A DNA stretch of 64,000 nucleotides from RH-AL1 sp965277355 (GTDB lineage Bacteria > Pseudomonadota > Alphaproteobacteria > Rhizobiales > Beijerinckiaceae): assembly GCA_965277355.1 (NCBI GenBank), contig CBDICN010000002.1, forward strand, positions 2,046,001 through 2,110,000. Reading direction: 5' to 3'. The notes under the pieces are model-generated. The model ran no database searches, had not been told where the DNA came from, and was given only the letters and a program-made list of their open reading frames with translations. Shown one piece after another: positions 36,448 to 45,492 of this stretch. The position numbers and the translations under genes were made by a program. Numbering within the stretch: position 1 is the first letter of the stretch; every line of letters starts with the position of its first letter.

Positions 36448-36749
36448 GAGCCGGCTGCTCCTTCAAGATCAATGCGCCGCGCCGGCGTCTAGCCTATCCG
36501 CGGCGCCTACTTTTTTCAATGCGAAGCGAGCATGCAGGCTCGGTCGACGGATTTGGGCCGGCGAAGCCCAGCTCCTTGTTCGGCGGCGCTCGTAATGTGC
36601 GGTGCCGAATGCTAACGAGCCCGTGCCTGTGAAAGGCAAGCAATCCCGTGAGCGCCGCAGCATAGGGCGCGACGCGCGGAGCGGACAACGCTTTGCGTCC
36701 ACAGCCTCGTGTGGCATGAGCAATCCTGCATGTGCGAAAGGAGTTTCGC

Positions 36750-39700
36750 TTGAAGCCCGTCGACAAGCAGATGCCGAAAATATCCGTCGTCACGCCCAGC
36801 TACAATCAAGGCGAGTACATCGAGGATACGATCGTCTCCGTCATCGATCAGGGCTACCCGAATCTCGAATACATCATCATGGATGGCGGCTCCAAGGACG
36901 CCACCCGATCGATCATCGAGAAGCATGCCGGCCGGATCGACTACTGGGTCAGCGAGAAGGACGCCGGCCAGAGCGACGCCCTGCGGCGCGGGTTCGACCG
37001 CGCGAGCGGCGACATCTTCGGCTGGATCAACAGCGACGACGCCCTAGCGCCAGGGGCTCTGCACGCGATCGCGGCCGCTTTCATGAGTGGTGAGGCTGAC
37101 ATCGTCGCCGGCGTCGTGAATATCAGGTCGGACGGCAAGCTCGTCTACCGCCATCGCACCGGGGTTCGCGCCGGCCCTCTCGATCTCCAAGGCCTGCTCG
37201 ACCTCCGAGGCGAGTGGCTGCAGGGTCGCTTCTTCTATCAGCCGGAGGTTTATTTCAGCCGGGCGATCTATCGGGCAGCCGGCAACACGATTGACACCAA
37301 GCTGCATTACTCGATGGACTACGACCTCTGGGTGCGGATGGCGGAGGCCGGCGCCCGTATTCTGCCGATCGACTACCAGATCGCGAATTTCCGGATGCAT
37401 GCGGACCAGAAGACAAGCGAGACGGCCGCCTACCTTCCGGAGCTCACGGACCACGCCAACGCGTTTCGCGGACGGCTCGCCATGCCCGTCATCCCCGCGA
37501 TCGACCTCTCGAGCCTTTCGACGAAGCGCAATCTGCGGGTTGGGATGCTCAACGATTATGGCTTCAACTACGGAGCCGGCAGAGCGCACCGCCGCATCGC
37601 CGAATGTCTTGCCGCCCATCAGGTCGACGTGTCCTTCTTCGCCTTTCGCGTCGATATCGGTGACGGCAGTGCCGTCGACATGGCGGAGGCGACCGAGGCG
37701 CTCCAAGCCGCTGAAGTCGACGTCATCATCGTCGGCAACCTTCACGGCGCCTTCCCCGAGGGGGTCGCGCTCGACGGACTTGCGGCTGTCGCGCCGCTCC
37801 TGATCGTCACCCACGATTTCTTCTGGTTCACCGGACGCTGTCCTTATCCGATGGCCTGTGACGCCTATCTCTTCAGCTGCCCCCCGACTTGCCCCACGCG
37901 CGAGTCCTATCCCGTCATTCCCTATGACGACATTCCCGCCGCGCACCAGCTCAAGATCGACAACCTGGCGCTCGAGAATGTCCATTTCCTCGCCAACAGC
38001 GACTACATGGCGAAATGTGCGCGGCGCTTCGTGGCGATCAAGGCGCCGGCGGCCAATCTCGAGGCGAGGATCCGGCGCATTCGCCTCGCGGTCCCGGAGG
38101 AGTGCTATCGTCCGGGGGACCGCGCAGCCGCGCGCAAGGCGCTCGACGTTCCCCCGGACGCGTTCGTCGTCCTCTGCTCGTCGTCCAGCGTCGACGACCA
38201 GCGCAAGGGGTTCCGGCACATCCTGGAGGCCTGCCGTCTCGTCGGCGGCCCGGTACAGGTCCTCGCGATGGGCGCGGTCGAGGACGAGAAGAAAATCGAA
38301 GGCGTGCGGTACACCGGGTATCTGCACGAGGACGAGGAGATCGCGCCCTGCTACCAGGCCGCCGATGTTTTCGTGAGCGGCAGCTTCAACGAGAGCTTCG
38401 GACAGACCTTCGTCGAAGCGGCGATGTGCGGCTGTCCCTCCATCGGCTACGCCGGCGGCGGCATCCCGGAAGCGATCATCCCCGACGAGACGGGATGGCT
38501 CGTCGAGCCGAACGATATCGCGGCTTTCGCCGAGCGGCTACGGGTGCTGGTTGCCCAACCGGCAGAGGAGCGAGAGGCCTTTCGGCAGAGCGTGCATGTA
38601 CAAGCCGCCTCCAGATACGGTGCTCCAAGTCTCCTCTCGAGCCTCGATGAGGTCTTCCGGGACGTCGTGCGGGACCCCCTGGCCACGATCAGCAAGAGCG
38701 TTCAGTTCGGCGGCTTGCGATCGTTGCCGCTCAAGAAGCTCACGTCGCGGCGCGTCCTGCTCGGAACCGGCTTCGCGCCTCCGGAAGGGCCGTTTCCGCA
38801 GTTCGGCCTCGACGACGCCATCGCATGGCAGATCTCCCCCAAGGCCGAGGTGATGCTGAGCGCGGCGATGGCCGGTCCCCATCTCCTCACCATGCGGGTC
38901 GGCAACCTCGCGGAAGGCCAGATCCTCACGTTTATCCGGGGAGAAACCATCATCGGCAAGCAGGCGCTCGCTGTCGAAGAGTGGTCGGTGCGCACGGAGA
39001 TCGACATCGCCCTCGATCTCGACGGCGGCGTCACGGTGTTGACGATAGAGGCCGATCGGGACTTCGTCCAACCGGATGGATCGCGCTCGCTGTACTGCGC
39101 CTTTTTCCCCGCGCGAATCGTACCGACGGCTGTCGCGGATGGCCTTCGGCCGCTCAGGCGGACCGAACCCGGGAAGCCGGCCGCCGCGAACGGCGGCGGC
39201 CCTTCGGCTCCTCCTCCTACGGGGAGGGGGATCTTGGGACGGTGGCTGACCTCGGTCGGCGGTACCCGCCATGGCGCCGCGCATGCCCGCCGCGTCGAAA
39301 GCTTCCAAGAGGCGGCGGCGCGGCTCACTTCCGGCCGCGTTTCGATGCAGTCCGGTTTCGCGTCTCCCGAGGGGCCTTTCGCGGAGTTCGGGATCGACGA
39401 GCAGCTGACCTGGCAGACCTCCAAAATCGCCGAGATCGCCCTGACGGCGATCAAGCCCGGTCCTCATCTTCTGACGCTCCGGATGCACAATCTCGCGGAA
39501 GACCAGACGTTGACCGTCTCGCGCGAGGGAACGCCGCTGGGCCGGCAAACGCTGGCGGCCGAGGATTGGAGCGTGCAAACGGACCTCGAGATCGCCATCG
39601 ATCTCGATACCAAGGCGACGGTGCTCACGCTCGAAGCCGAGCGCGCTTTCGTCGAGCCTGGAACGCTGCGCAGTCTCTACTGCGCCTATTTCCCGCCGCG

Positions 39701-40379
39701 GCTGAAGCCAACCCGTAAGGCCGACGGCCTTCGCCCGATCGTGCGATCGTCCCGCAAGGCGGCCCCTGCCGCCGAGGCGCCGTCGATCAAGGCGGCGTTC
39801 GGCAAACTGTCGCGATCGATCGGGCCTGCGCGACGGACCCCGGACCCGGCGCCCGACCGTCGGCTCGCCAACGATGCCGCGGCGACCCCGGCGCGGTCGC
39901 CAAGCGGTCTGTTGCGACCCGATCTGGCGACGATCGCGGGGTTCGCCACGGTTGAGGGGCCCTATCCGTCGATGGGCGTCGCGACACGGCTCGCCTGGCA
40001 GACGAGTGCGCGGGCGACGGTCGAACTGCTGGACACGAAGGCCGCGGCGGGCGACGAGACCGTCGCGATCGACTTGGTGCTGCCCTGCCCGCAGTCGATG
40101 ACGGTCGAGATCGGCGCGGCGTCCGTCCACTTCCCGGACCTCGCGCAAAGCACATGGGTTCGCCCGACGCGGCTGCTCGTGACCCCAGGCCGCCTGCCTG
40201 GTGGCGCGATCTCCCTCGTGCTCGACGCCGAGCGTCATGTCGTCGACGACGCCGACCGCACGCTCTACGCGGCTCTGCTCGGAGTTTCGATCGTCACCGC
40301 CGGCCAGCGGCCGGCCGACGACCCCTACGAGGTGCCGGACATGACGTTCGAGGTGATCCAGGCACCGGTCGGCGCGTAA
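36750..40379 (+). CDS. Bifunctional GT2-GT4 glycosyltransferase with three C-terminal modules
   Basis: A 1209-residue protein. Residues of about 8-230 are a GT2 domain: KISVVTPSYNQGEYIEDTIV, YIIMDGGSKDATRSII, WINSDDA (DxD-like) and HYSMDYDLWVRMAE. Residues 260-640 are a GT4 domain: LRVGMLNDYGFNYGAGRAHR, SSSVDDQRKGFRHIL and FNESFGQTFVEAAMCGCPSIG. Then come three copies of a module of about 125 residues near 672-792, 867-989 and 1062-1183, joined by basic, Pro/Ala-rich linkers. The TTG at 36750 is chosen because AAGGAG lies 6 bp upstream; a GTG at 36732 would put that site inside the gene. It probably adds two sugars in turn. Confidence 0.85.
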   Translation: MKPVDKQMPKISVVTPSYNQGEYIEDTIVSVIDQGYPNLEYIIMDGGSKDATRSIIEKHAGRIDYWVSEKDAGQSDALRRGFDRASGDIFGWINSDDALAPGALHAIAAAFMSGEADIVAGVVNIRSDGKLVYRHRTGVRAGPLDLQGLLDLRGEWLQGRFFYQPEVYFSRAIYRAAGNTIDTKLHYSMDYDLWVRMAEAGARILPIDYQIANFRMHADQKTSETAAYLPELTDHANAFRGRLAMPVIPAIDLSSLSTKRNLRVGMLNDYGFNYGAGRAHRRIAECLAAHQVDVSFFAFRVDIGDGSAVDMAEATEALQAAEVDVIIVGNLHGAFPEGVALDGLAAVAPLLIVTHDFFWFTGRCPYPMACDAYLFSCPPTCPTRESYPVIPYDDIPAAHQLKIDNLALENVHFLANSDYMAKCARRFVAIKAPAANLEARIRRIRLAVPEECYRPGDRAAARKALDVPPDAFVVLCSSSSVDDQRKGFRHILEACRLVGGPVQVLAMGAVEDEKKIEGVRYTGYLHEDEEIAPCYQAADVFVSGSFNESFGQTFVEAAMCGCPSIGYAGGGIPEAIIPDETGWLVEPNDIAAFAERLRVLVAQPAEEREAFRQSVHVQAASRYGAPSLLSSLDEVFRDVVRDPLATISKSVQFGGLRSLPLKKLTSRRVLLGTGFAPPEGPFPQFGLDDAIAWQISPKAEVMLSAAMAGPHLLTMRVGNLAEGQILTFIRGETIIGKQALAVEEWSVRTEIDIALDLDGGVTVLTIEADRDFVQPDGSRSLYCAFFPARIVPTAVADGLRPLRRTEPGKPAAANGGGPSAPPPTGRGILGRWLTSVGGTRHGAAHARRVESFQEAAARLTSGRVSMQSGFASPEGPFAEFGIDEQLTWQTSKIAEIALTAIKPGPHLLTLRMHNLAEDQTLTVSREGTPLGRQTLAAEDWSVQTDLEIAIDLDTKATVLTLEAERAFVEPGTLRSLYCAYFPPRLKPTRKADGLRPIVRSSRKAAPAAEAPSIKAAFGKLSRSIGPARRTPDPAPDRRLANDAAATPARSPSGLLRPDLATIAGFATVEGPYPSMGVATRLAWQTSARATVELLDTKAAAGDETVAIDLVLPCPQSMTVEIGAASVHFPDLAQSTWVRPTRLLVTPGRLPGGAISLVLDAERHVVDDADRTLYAALLGVSIVTAGQRPADDPYEVPDMTFEVIQAPVGA
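38763..40299 (+). repeat. three tandem copies of an unrecognised glycosyltransferase-associated module
   Basis: Copies lie at about 38763-39126, 39348-39714 and 39933-40299. Each opens with the same motif: EGPFPQFGLDDAIAWQ, EGPFAEFGIDEQLTWQ and EGPYPSMGVATRLAWQ. Copies 1 and 2 continue alike with AGPHLL or PGPHLL, NLAEGQILT or NLAEDQTLT, EEWSVRT or EDWSVQT, and RSLYCAFFP or RSLYCAYFP. Copy 3 is more diverged but keeps LAWQ, LVLDAERHV and RTLYAALLG. The pattern of alternating hydrophobic residues suggests a beta-sandwich. A fourth related copy is in the GT2 at 49276-50817. I know no named family for it. Confidence 0.75.
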
Positions 40380-40462
40380 TGCCGTCAAACGCTAGCATTC
40401 ATCGGTAGTGGGGTAAATTCGTTCCTCCGCAGTCCGACGTACGACATCCCTGCGGGACCCGC

Positions 40463-41194
40463 TCAGAAGACTGCTTCGTGCCCGATCTCGCGGCGATCTT
40501 CATCAATCTTCTTGAAAACCGCGAAGCGACCAAAAGTCCCGACATTCATTCGCTGGAAATTGGGCATATTCGTATCCACGAAGGACACGGCGCGCCCGAC
40601 GCTCATGGCATTGGCATCGTCGAACATCAGGATACCCCCGATATCGAGCAGTTGGTGGCAGAAATGGAAATCCACAAATGCACCGTCGAAGCGATGATCG
40701 CCATCGATGAAAGCGAACTGGAACCCGCGCTTTTCCTGAACAAACCGCGGAAGGGCGACATCCGAACGTTCGAAGATGCACGTCAAATAGTTGCCAAGCC
40801 CCAAGCGCTGAGGCTCCGAGATACCCACGTTGGACCAGAGGTCCTGCATGGGATCGATCGCAGTATGATGTCCTTTGTTCTCATCTCGCAAAGCGCAGAG
40901 GATATGGATCGCGGACCCGCCCCAAGCGAGACCGATCTCCAGCGAGTTCTCCGGCTTGATTTCTCGAACCAGATCATAAAGCAGGCGACCTTGCTCGGCC
41001 AGGACTGAGCATCCGAAGCCGATGGTTCGGGTCGATCCGTCGCTAAGGACTTTCTCTGTGTCGCTGTAGAATTCTTTCACGACGGCGTCGTAGGTCTCGA
41101 ACGGCATAGAAACAATACTCCCAAGCGACGCGTCGATCCATTGACGCGACATTCCACCGTATCGAAGAAAGCCGTACCCTAGTAGGTGCAACAA
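40463..41194 (-). CDS. Class I SAM methyltransferase (Methyltransf_24-like)
   Basis: A 243-residue protein. The SAM site is KPENSLEIGLAWGGSAIHIL and the acidic motif QFAFIDGDHRFDGAFVDFHF follows, then IGGILMFDDANAMSVGRAV. This order matches Methyltransf_24/CmcI-type enzymes common in glycan loci. The ATG at 41194 is used; ATGs at 41152 and 41107 are also possible. The acceptor is unknown. Confidence 0.75.
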   Translation of the reverse strand: MLHLLGYGFLRYGGMSRQWIDASLGSIVSMPFETYDAVVKEFYSDTEKVLSDGSTRTIGFGCSVLAEQGRLLYDLVREIKPENSLEIGLAWGGSAIHILCALRDENKGHHTAIDPMQDLWSNVGISEPQRLGLGNYLTCIFERSDVALPRFVQEKRGFQFAFIDGDHRFDGAFVDFHFCHQLLDIGGILMFDDANAMSVGRAVSFVDTNMPNFQRMNVGTFGRFAVFKKIDEDRREIGHEAVF

Positions 41195-41215
41195 TGCGAG
41201 AAGACGATGAGGTAA

Positions 41216-42229
41216 TCAGCCGTCAAGCACGTGATCCAAATCGTCGGCTTGCTCGGCGAACCCACGGATTTTGTCGATCATCTGGCCGAGACGATGGTGC
41301 GGCATGTGGTTCGCCAACGTGTAGGCATGCCTTGTCATCACGCCGTCAAGGCCGCCTTCGTCGAAGCGCTTCAGGCTGTGTTCGAAGCCCGCGGCGATCG
41401 CATCAGGATCGACGTCGTCGACAACGATGATGGGGAGCGACTCCTGCACTCCATGAGGAAATATCGAGTCGAGGTCTGCAGGCCGCCCGACGATCAGCGG
41501 TATCCCACCGCCCAGCAGCATGTCGAATATGCGCATCGCCGTGTTGCTGCCGAAAGAGAGGCAGAGCGAGACCTTGTACGACATCCACTCGAGTAGCCGG
41601 TCGACCGGCGTCATGCTGTAGAAGGGATGCTGGTCGGGCGGCGTGCCGTGCGCCGTCGTGAAGATGTTGTTGTTGGGAATCCTCGACTTGATCCTCTCGA
41701 TGAGGACATCGCGGTCCGGAAACTCGGCATAGGAGTTGTAGCCGCCGTAGAGCTTTTCTGATCGCGGTGCGAGGATCCCGCGCGTCGCGGCCTCCTTCGC
41801 CTCGCTGACTAGCCAGAAAACGGGGCAGAGGGGAGTGAAGCCACCATTCAGCGCCAGTTTGTTGCGAATGTAAGACGATGCGTAGCCGTGAGCGCAGAAG
41901 TACACGTCGGATAGCAGCGCGGCGTGCATCGTGTCGGCGACGAGGTGATGGTTGTCCCAAAACCAGGTGGCATGAAGGGCCGCGCGGCTTGTGCTTCTCA
42001 CGTAGGCGACCCGGTCGCGATCCGGGGAGTACCCTTGATTGAAGAAGATATCGACAGTCGCGGCTTCGTCCCTGCGAAAATAGGTGTCATCCGCCCAGTA
42101 AGTCGTCACGTTAGGTACGTCGCCGTCCACGCGGAAGAATGGCTGGGTTACGGTCAGGTGTTGCTTGCCGCGAATCGAAAAGAGGCCTTGTCGAAGCTGC
42201 TCCCGTTGCACTGTCAACCATGATGCCAT
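41216..42229 (-). CDS. hypothetical protein of the glycan locus, possible GT-B glycosyltransferase
   Basis: A 337-residue protein. No clear named domain is recognised. The segment SFGSNTAMRIFDMLLGGGIPLIVGRP followed by LPIIVVDDVDPDAIAAGFEH resembles the donor-sugar half of exostosin-like or GT-B enzymes. The ATG at 42229 is chosen over one at 42265. It ends 21 bp before the methyltransferase gene at 41194 and follows an FkbM methyltransferase gene, so the three form a minus-strand group. Confidence 0.55.
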   Translation of the reverse strand: MASWLTVQREQLRQGLFSIRGKQHLTVTQPFFRVDGDVPNVTTYWADDTYFRRDEAATVDIFFNQGYSPDRDRVAYVRSTSRAALHATWFWDNHHLVADTMHAALLSDVYFCAHGYASSYIRNKLALNGGFTPLCPVFWLVSEAKEAATRGILAPRSEKLYGGYNSYAEFPDRDVLIERIKSRIPNNNIFTTAHGTPPDQHPFYSMTPVDRLLEWMSYKVSLCLSFGSNTAMRIFDMLLGGGIPLIVGRPADLDSIFPHGVQESLPIIVVDDVDPDAIAAGFEHSLKRFDEGGLDGVMTRHAYTLANHMPHHRLGQMIDKIRGFAEQADDLDHVLDG

Positions 42230-42274
42230 GCCGCTTCCCTCGCCAATCGCCGACCAACTTCGCACCTCGCGATA

Positions 42275-42916
42275 CTAGGGGCTCTTGGCCCTGGTGAACT
42301 TGTTTTTCACCCAGATCGCATCGCCCCAAGTCCCGTGAAGAAGCGTCGTGTCTGCCCTAATGAAATCGAAAGCGGCGAGGAAGTTGTCCAAATCTCTGAC
42401 GTGGGGTGCGCCTTCGTAGAGTTCGTCGAAATTGACTTCGAGATTCAGGAAATCCATCTTCTTAAGGGTCTGGATTGCTCCCGAAAGCACGAGAAATTCG
42501 GCGCCTTGGACATCGGCATTGATGAAATTGAATTCGAGGTTTTTGTAAGTGCCGCGGCGCAGCAGGTCGTCAAGGGTTGTCGTCGGGACCTCGATCGTGC
42601 CGGTCTCGACGATCCATGGGTAAATCGTGGAATGTCCCTTCAACGGCAGCAGGGAGGACGACATTTCATGATCGACCAGATGGAACGTGGTGGTGCCGTT
42701 GACATCCGAGATGGCGATGTTTTCGGCAAAAGCGCCAGTACCTTCTAGGTTTTTCTCGAGTATCTCGAAAGTACTTGGTTGAGCTTCGATGAAGATGCGG
42801 TTGGCGAAACCCATGTCTTTATAGTGCACATCTTCCTGGCCGTGGTACCCCCCGACATGGACGACGCCTTTCGGCTGTATTCCGAATCGAGCGATCACAG
42901 CACGATAATCAATCAT
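42275..42916 (-). CDS. FkbM family methyltransferase
   Basis: A 213-residue FkbM methyltransferase. GVVHVGGYHGQEDVHYKDMG is the SAM motif, IFIEAQPSTFEILEKNL and FINADVQGAEFLVLSGA are family segments, and a Ser-rich loop (EMSSSLLPLKGHS) lies between. FkbM enzymes O-methylate sugars or related groups. It heads the minus-strand group 40463-42916. Confidence 0.9.
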   Translation of the reverse strand: MIDYRAVIARFGIQPKGVVHVGGYHGQEDVHYKDMGFANRIFIEAQPSTFEILEKNLEGTGAFAENIAISDVNGTTTFHLVDHEMSSSLLPLKGHSTIYPWIVETGTIEVPTTTLDDLLRRGTYKNLEFNFINADVQGAEFLVLSGAIQTLKKMDFLNLEVNFDELYEGAPHVRDLDNFLAAFDFIRADTTLLHGTWGDAIWVKNKFTRAKSP

Positions 42917-43061
42917 CGTTCAATCCTCCACAGGTCCGTCGTCGACGCGATTCACCCTTAAGATTACCTAAGATGGAAGTCCATTGATGATGTCTGGCGC
43001 AAATCCGCAGAAGCCAATGTCGGCGAAAGAGAGCTTCGCGAGCCTCTGAGCTAAGCACAGG

Positions 43062-44081
43062 TCAGATCGGCTGTCGGATGATCGGCTCGGCGAGTTTCTT
43101 GAGTTCGTGCCAGATATGGTCTCGCGATCCAGCGAAATGCGTCCACTCGGGCTTCTCGTACATGATCAGGCGGACCAAAGCATGAGAGATTCCGAAGTAG
43201 GACGTCTTGCACATCAGGAGCGCATGGTACGTCTGGATCACCGACAGGCTTTCCGGATCGAGCACGTAAGCCGCGTTGACGAGGTCCAACGCCTCCATGA
43301 GACGACCCCGTCGCGCAATGTGCGAAGCGCGTTCGAGGAAATAGCGATGAGAGCGACGCCGCCCGGAGCGCATGCGCGTACGACGTTGGGCAGCGTTCGG
43401 CCTATCGAGAAGGAGGTCGATGATCGTTTCACGGATACATCCCGCTTCCTTCAGGAATTCTCCCGGTAGGTGACCCGCGAACGGGATCCGGACAGGAATT
43501 ATCCCTGGCTGATCGATCAGCAGGTCGACGTGCTTCCTGTCGATCTCGGTGTAGGGGTCGTAGACGACGTATTTTGGGGCCGTCTTTGAAATGGCAGCAT
43601 CCATATCGTCGAACATGAAAGCGATATCCTTGACAAATCCCGTAAAGCGGTTTTCGAACGGAACTTTCTGCGGATCGACAGAGTATTGTGGCGCGAAAGA
43701 CACGACGTTTGTCGCGTTGAGAGAACCGGAGAACAGCAGCGCCGCGTACCCGCCCATGCTGTGACCGTATAAAATAACTTCGCTGTACTTCTCGCACAAA
43801 CGCCGCGCGATCGGCAGCGCCTGGAAGATCTCCGGCGATTGATACCAAGTCGTTTCGGATGTGGAGAGATGGAGGTGATCGGCGTTGCACGCCAAGACGA
43901 TCTGATCGCCCGAAACACGCGGGCGGGAATGATTGAAAGCGGAGAGTTGATCGAATGTGACGATCAAACGGGTCGGAAATCCGTTCGAGCGAAACGCCAG
44001 CGCCATCGTTTTCAGGTCAGACAACATTTGCCAGCCGGCTTCGATCAAGTTGCCGCTTAGCGTAAGTCCGGCAGAAGTCAT
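43062..44081 (-). CDS. Alpha/beta-hydrolase-fold protein with helical C-terminal extension
   Basis: A 339-residue protein. The nucleophile elbow is YGHSMGGYAALLFSGS with Ser near residue 107, a possible acid lies in VVYDPYTEIDRKH and the His in IPFAGHLPGEF. After residue 225 comes a basic stretch and a helical tail (SHIARRGRLMEALDLVNAAY) resembling tetratricopeptide helices. It may be an esterase acting on an acylated sugar, but that is inference from context. Base composition is lower in GC than the core genes. Confidence 0.65.
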   Translation of the reverse strand: MTSAGLTLSGNLIEAGWQMLSDLKTMALAFRSNGFPTRLIVTFDQLSAFNHSRPRVSGDQIVLACNADHLHLSTSETTWYQSPEIFQALPIARRLCEKYSEVILYGHSMGGYAALLFSGSLNATNVVSFAPQYSVDPQKVPFENRFTGFVKDIAFMFDDMDAAISKTAPKYVVYDPYTEIDRKHVDLLIDQPGIIPVRIPFAGHLPGEFLKEAGCIRETIIDLLLDRPNAAQRRTRMRSGRRRSHRYFLERASHIARRGRLMEALDLVNAAYVLDPESLSVIQTYHALLMCKTSYFGISHALVRLIMYEKPEWTHFAGSRDHIWHELKKLAEPIIRQPI

Positions 44082-44172
44082 GAGACCGTCACCTTAGAAG
44101 CTACGCGCCGGAATCGTGCTGGACCTTGGACAACCCGATTCTAGCTCGTTGCAAGCTAGGCGTAAGGAGAAA

Positions 44173-44226
44173 ATGGCGGGACTCCTTGTTTTGCCCGTAA
44201 CCCTGACCTTTCCTTGCCTATATTAG
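44173..44226 (+). CDS. possible 17-codon leader peptide
   Basis: An ATG at 44173 is preceded by AAGGAG 3 bp upstream and reads 17 codons (hydrophobic, MAGLLVLPVTLTFPCLY) to a TAG at 44224-44226. This is the best ribosome-binding site before the GT11-like gene, but it is in another frame. It may be a translated leader, or chance. Evidence is limited to the site and length. Confidence 0.2.
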   Translation: MAGLLVLPVTLTFPCLY

Positions 44227-45353
44227 GTCCAAAGCGAGCGCAACCCTCAAACCGATTTGCCTTCCGGCATCAAAGGAGTTATGCGCGCCGCTGGACGTTT
44301 AATCGCTTGAAGGTGTCAGGGTTTCGCTTCGTGACCGCATCGAGAACACAACCCTCCGCCGCGGCCGTCTACGAACTCCTGGATGAGCGATTCCGAACGC
44401 TGATTGATGTGGGCGCGTTCGCTGAAGAGCATGGTGTCGATCGCTTCGGCTTCGATCTGCCAGCCGATCGTCTTGTTGCGTCGCTCAAGATAGACGCGCT
44501 TTGGGTCAAGCCGTACGGCCGCTTTGGCAATTTGATAATGCAGCTGACGCATGCTTTGGATATTGCCAAGTACCTCGACATCGGGAAGATCTTCTTCGAT
44601 CTGACGGTTCAGGCGCCCAACGTCTTCAAGGCCGACGGCGAATTCCTGATTGATGATATCACGATGATTGCGACGGACTTCCGGACCCCGGTTCGCGAAG
44701 CGACGATGTGGGGAACCTTCTGGTCACTGCATGCCCTCGTTCCGGTCGAAACGTTCCCTGAAGTCAAGAGGGACGCAGTTCCAAGTCGTCGACTGTTTGC
44801 CGTTCTCTCCGACGAGATCCGGCTTGCCGTGAATGCGTATAACGAGGACGAGATCGTCGTTCATTTCCGCGGTGGAGACATTTTCAATCCGGATGTCCCG
44901 AACCCGGATTACATCCAGCCTCCGCTAGCCTTCTATCAGAATGCCACTATTTTGGCACGGAAAACGTCTGCGGGGCTCGTTCATGTCGTTTACGAGGATG
45001 AGATTAACGTCGTCCTACGTCCGTACCTCGAATGGCTCGACGAGCAGTCGATTGCATACAGGCGATACTCGGCCGAGCTTAAAGACGACCTCAAGGTCAT
45101 GTTGTCGGCGAGGACTGTCGTTGCGAGTTACGGCACCTTCGTGCCTGCCGTTCTGAAGCTGTCACCAAATATTCAGAAAGTCTTTGTTTTTGATAACCAT
45201 CTTGTTCGAAACGATCAACAGCGCTTCCGACCCGATGTCGAGGTCGTCGAACTCAACGACCTTGCAGGCGGCTATGTCCGGCATGGGGAGTGGCTGGTCT
45301 CCGAGGATCAGTTGGCGATGATGCTGTGGTATCCGCGCGAAAGCGTCGGATGA
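44214..45353 (+). CDS. GT11/fucosyltransferase-like protein
   Basis: A protein of up to 379 residues. KPYGRFGNLIMQLTHALDIA resembles the GGLGNQMFQY start of alpha-1,2-fucosyltransferases, and IVVHFRGGDIFNPD matches the H-x-R-x-G-D motif that binds GDP-fucose. LVHVVYEDEINVV and ASYGTFVPAVLKL fit the C-terminal half. The start is uncertain: the frame opens at TTG 44214, but GTG 44313 is also plausible and would remove a basic N-terminus. GDP-fucose genes lie in the same locus. Confidence 0.6.
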   Translation: MPILGPKRAQPSNRFAFRHQRSYARRWTFNRLKVSGFRFVTASRTQPSAAAVYELLDERFRTLIDVGAFAEEHGVDRFGFDLPADRLVASLKIDALWVKPYGRFGNLIMQLTHALDIAKYLDIGKIFFDLTVQAPNVFKADGEFLIDDITMIATDFRTPVREATMWGTFWSLHALVPVETFPEVKRDAVPSRRLFAVLSDEIRLAVNAYNEDEIVVHFRGGDIFNPDVPNPDYIQPPLAFYQNATILARKTSAGLVHVVYEDEINVVLRPYLEWLDEQSIAYRRYSAELKDDLKVMLSARTVVASYGTFVPAVLKLSPNIQKVFVFDNHLVRNDQQRFRPDVEVVELNDLAGGYVRHGEWLVSEDQLAMMLWYPRESVG

Positions 45354-45492
45354 CGGCCAGACCCGATTTGCACCGCCGCGATCGCGATCGCCGACGAGCC
45401 AGGGTCTCCCGAGCCTTGGAAGACAATGAGCCGCCGTTGCTTTTTGGATCGCGAGAACCCATTAAGGGGACCTCAATGTCCGAGGTGGTTGG

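Noticed and set aside
38538..40388. A 616-codon minus-strand frame opposite the repeated modules
   Set aside because: Its composition is very rich in Arg and it has no motifs. The plus-strand repeats explain the region.
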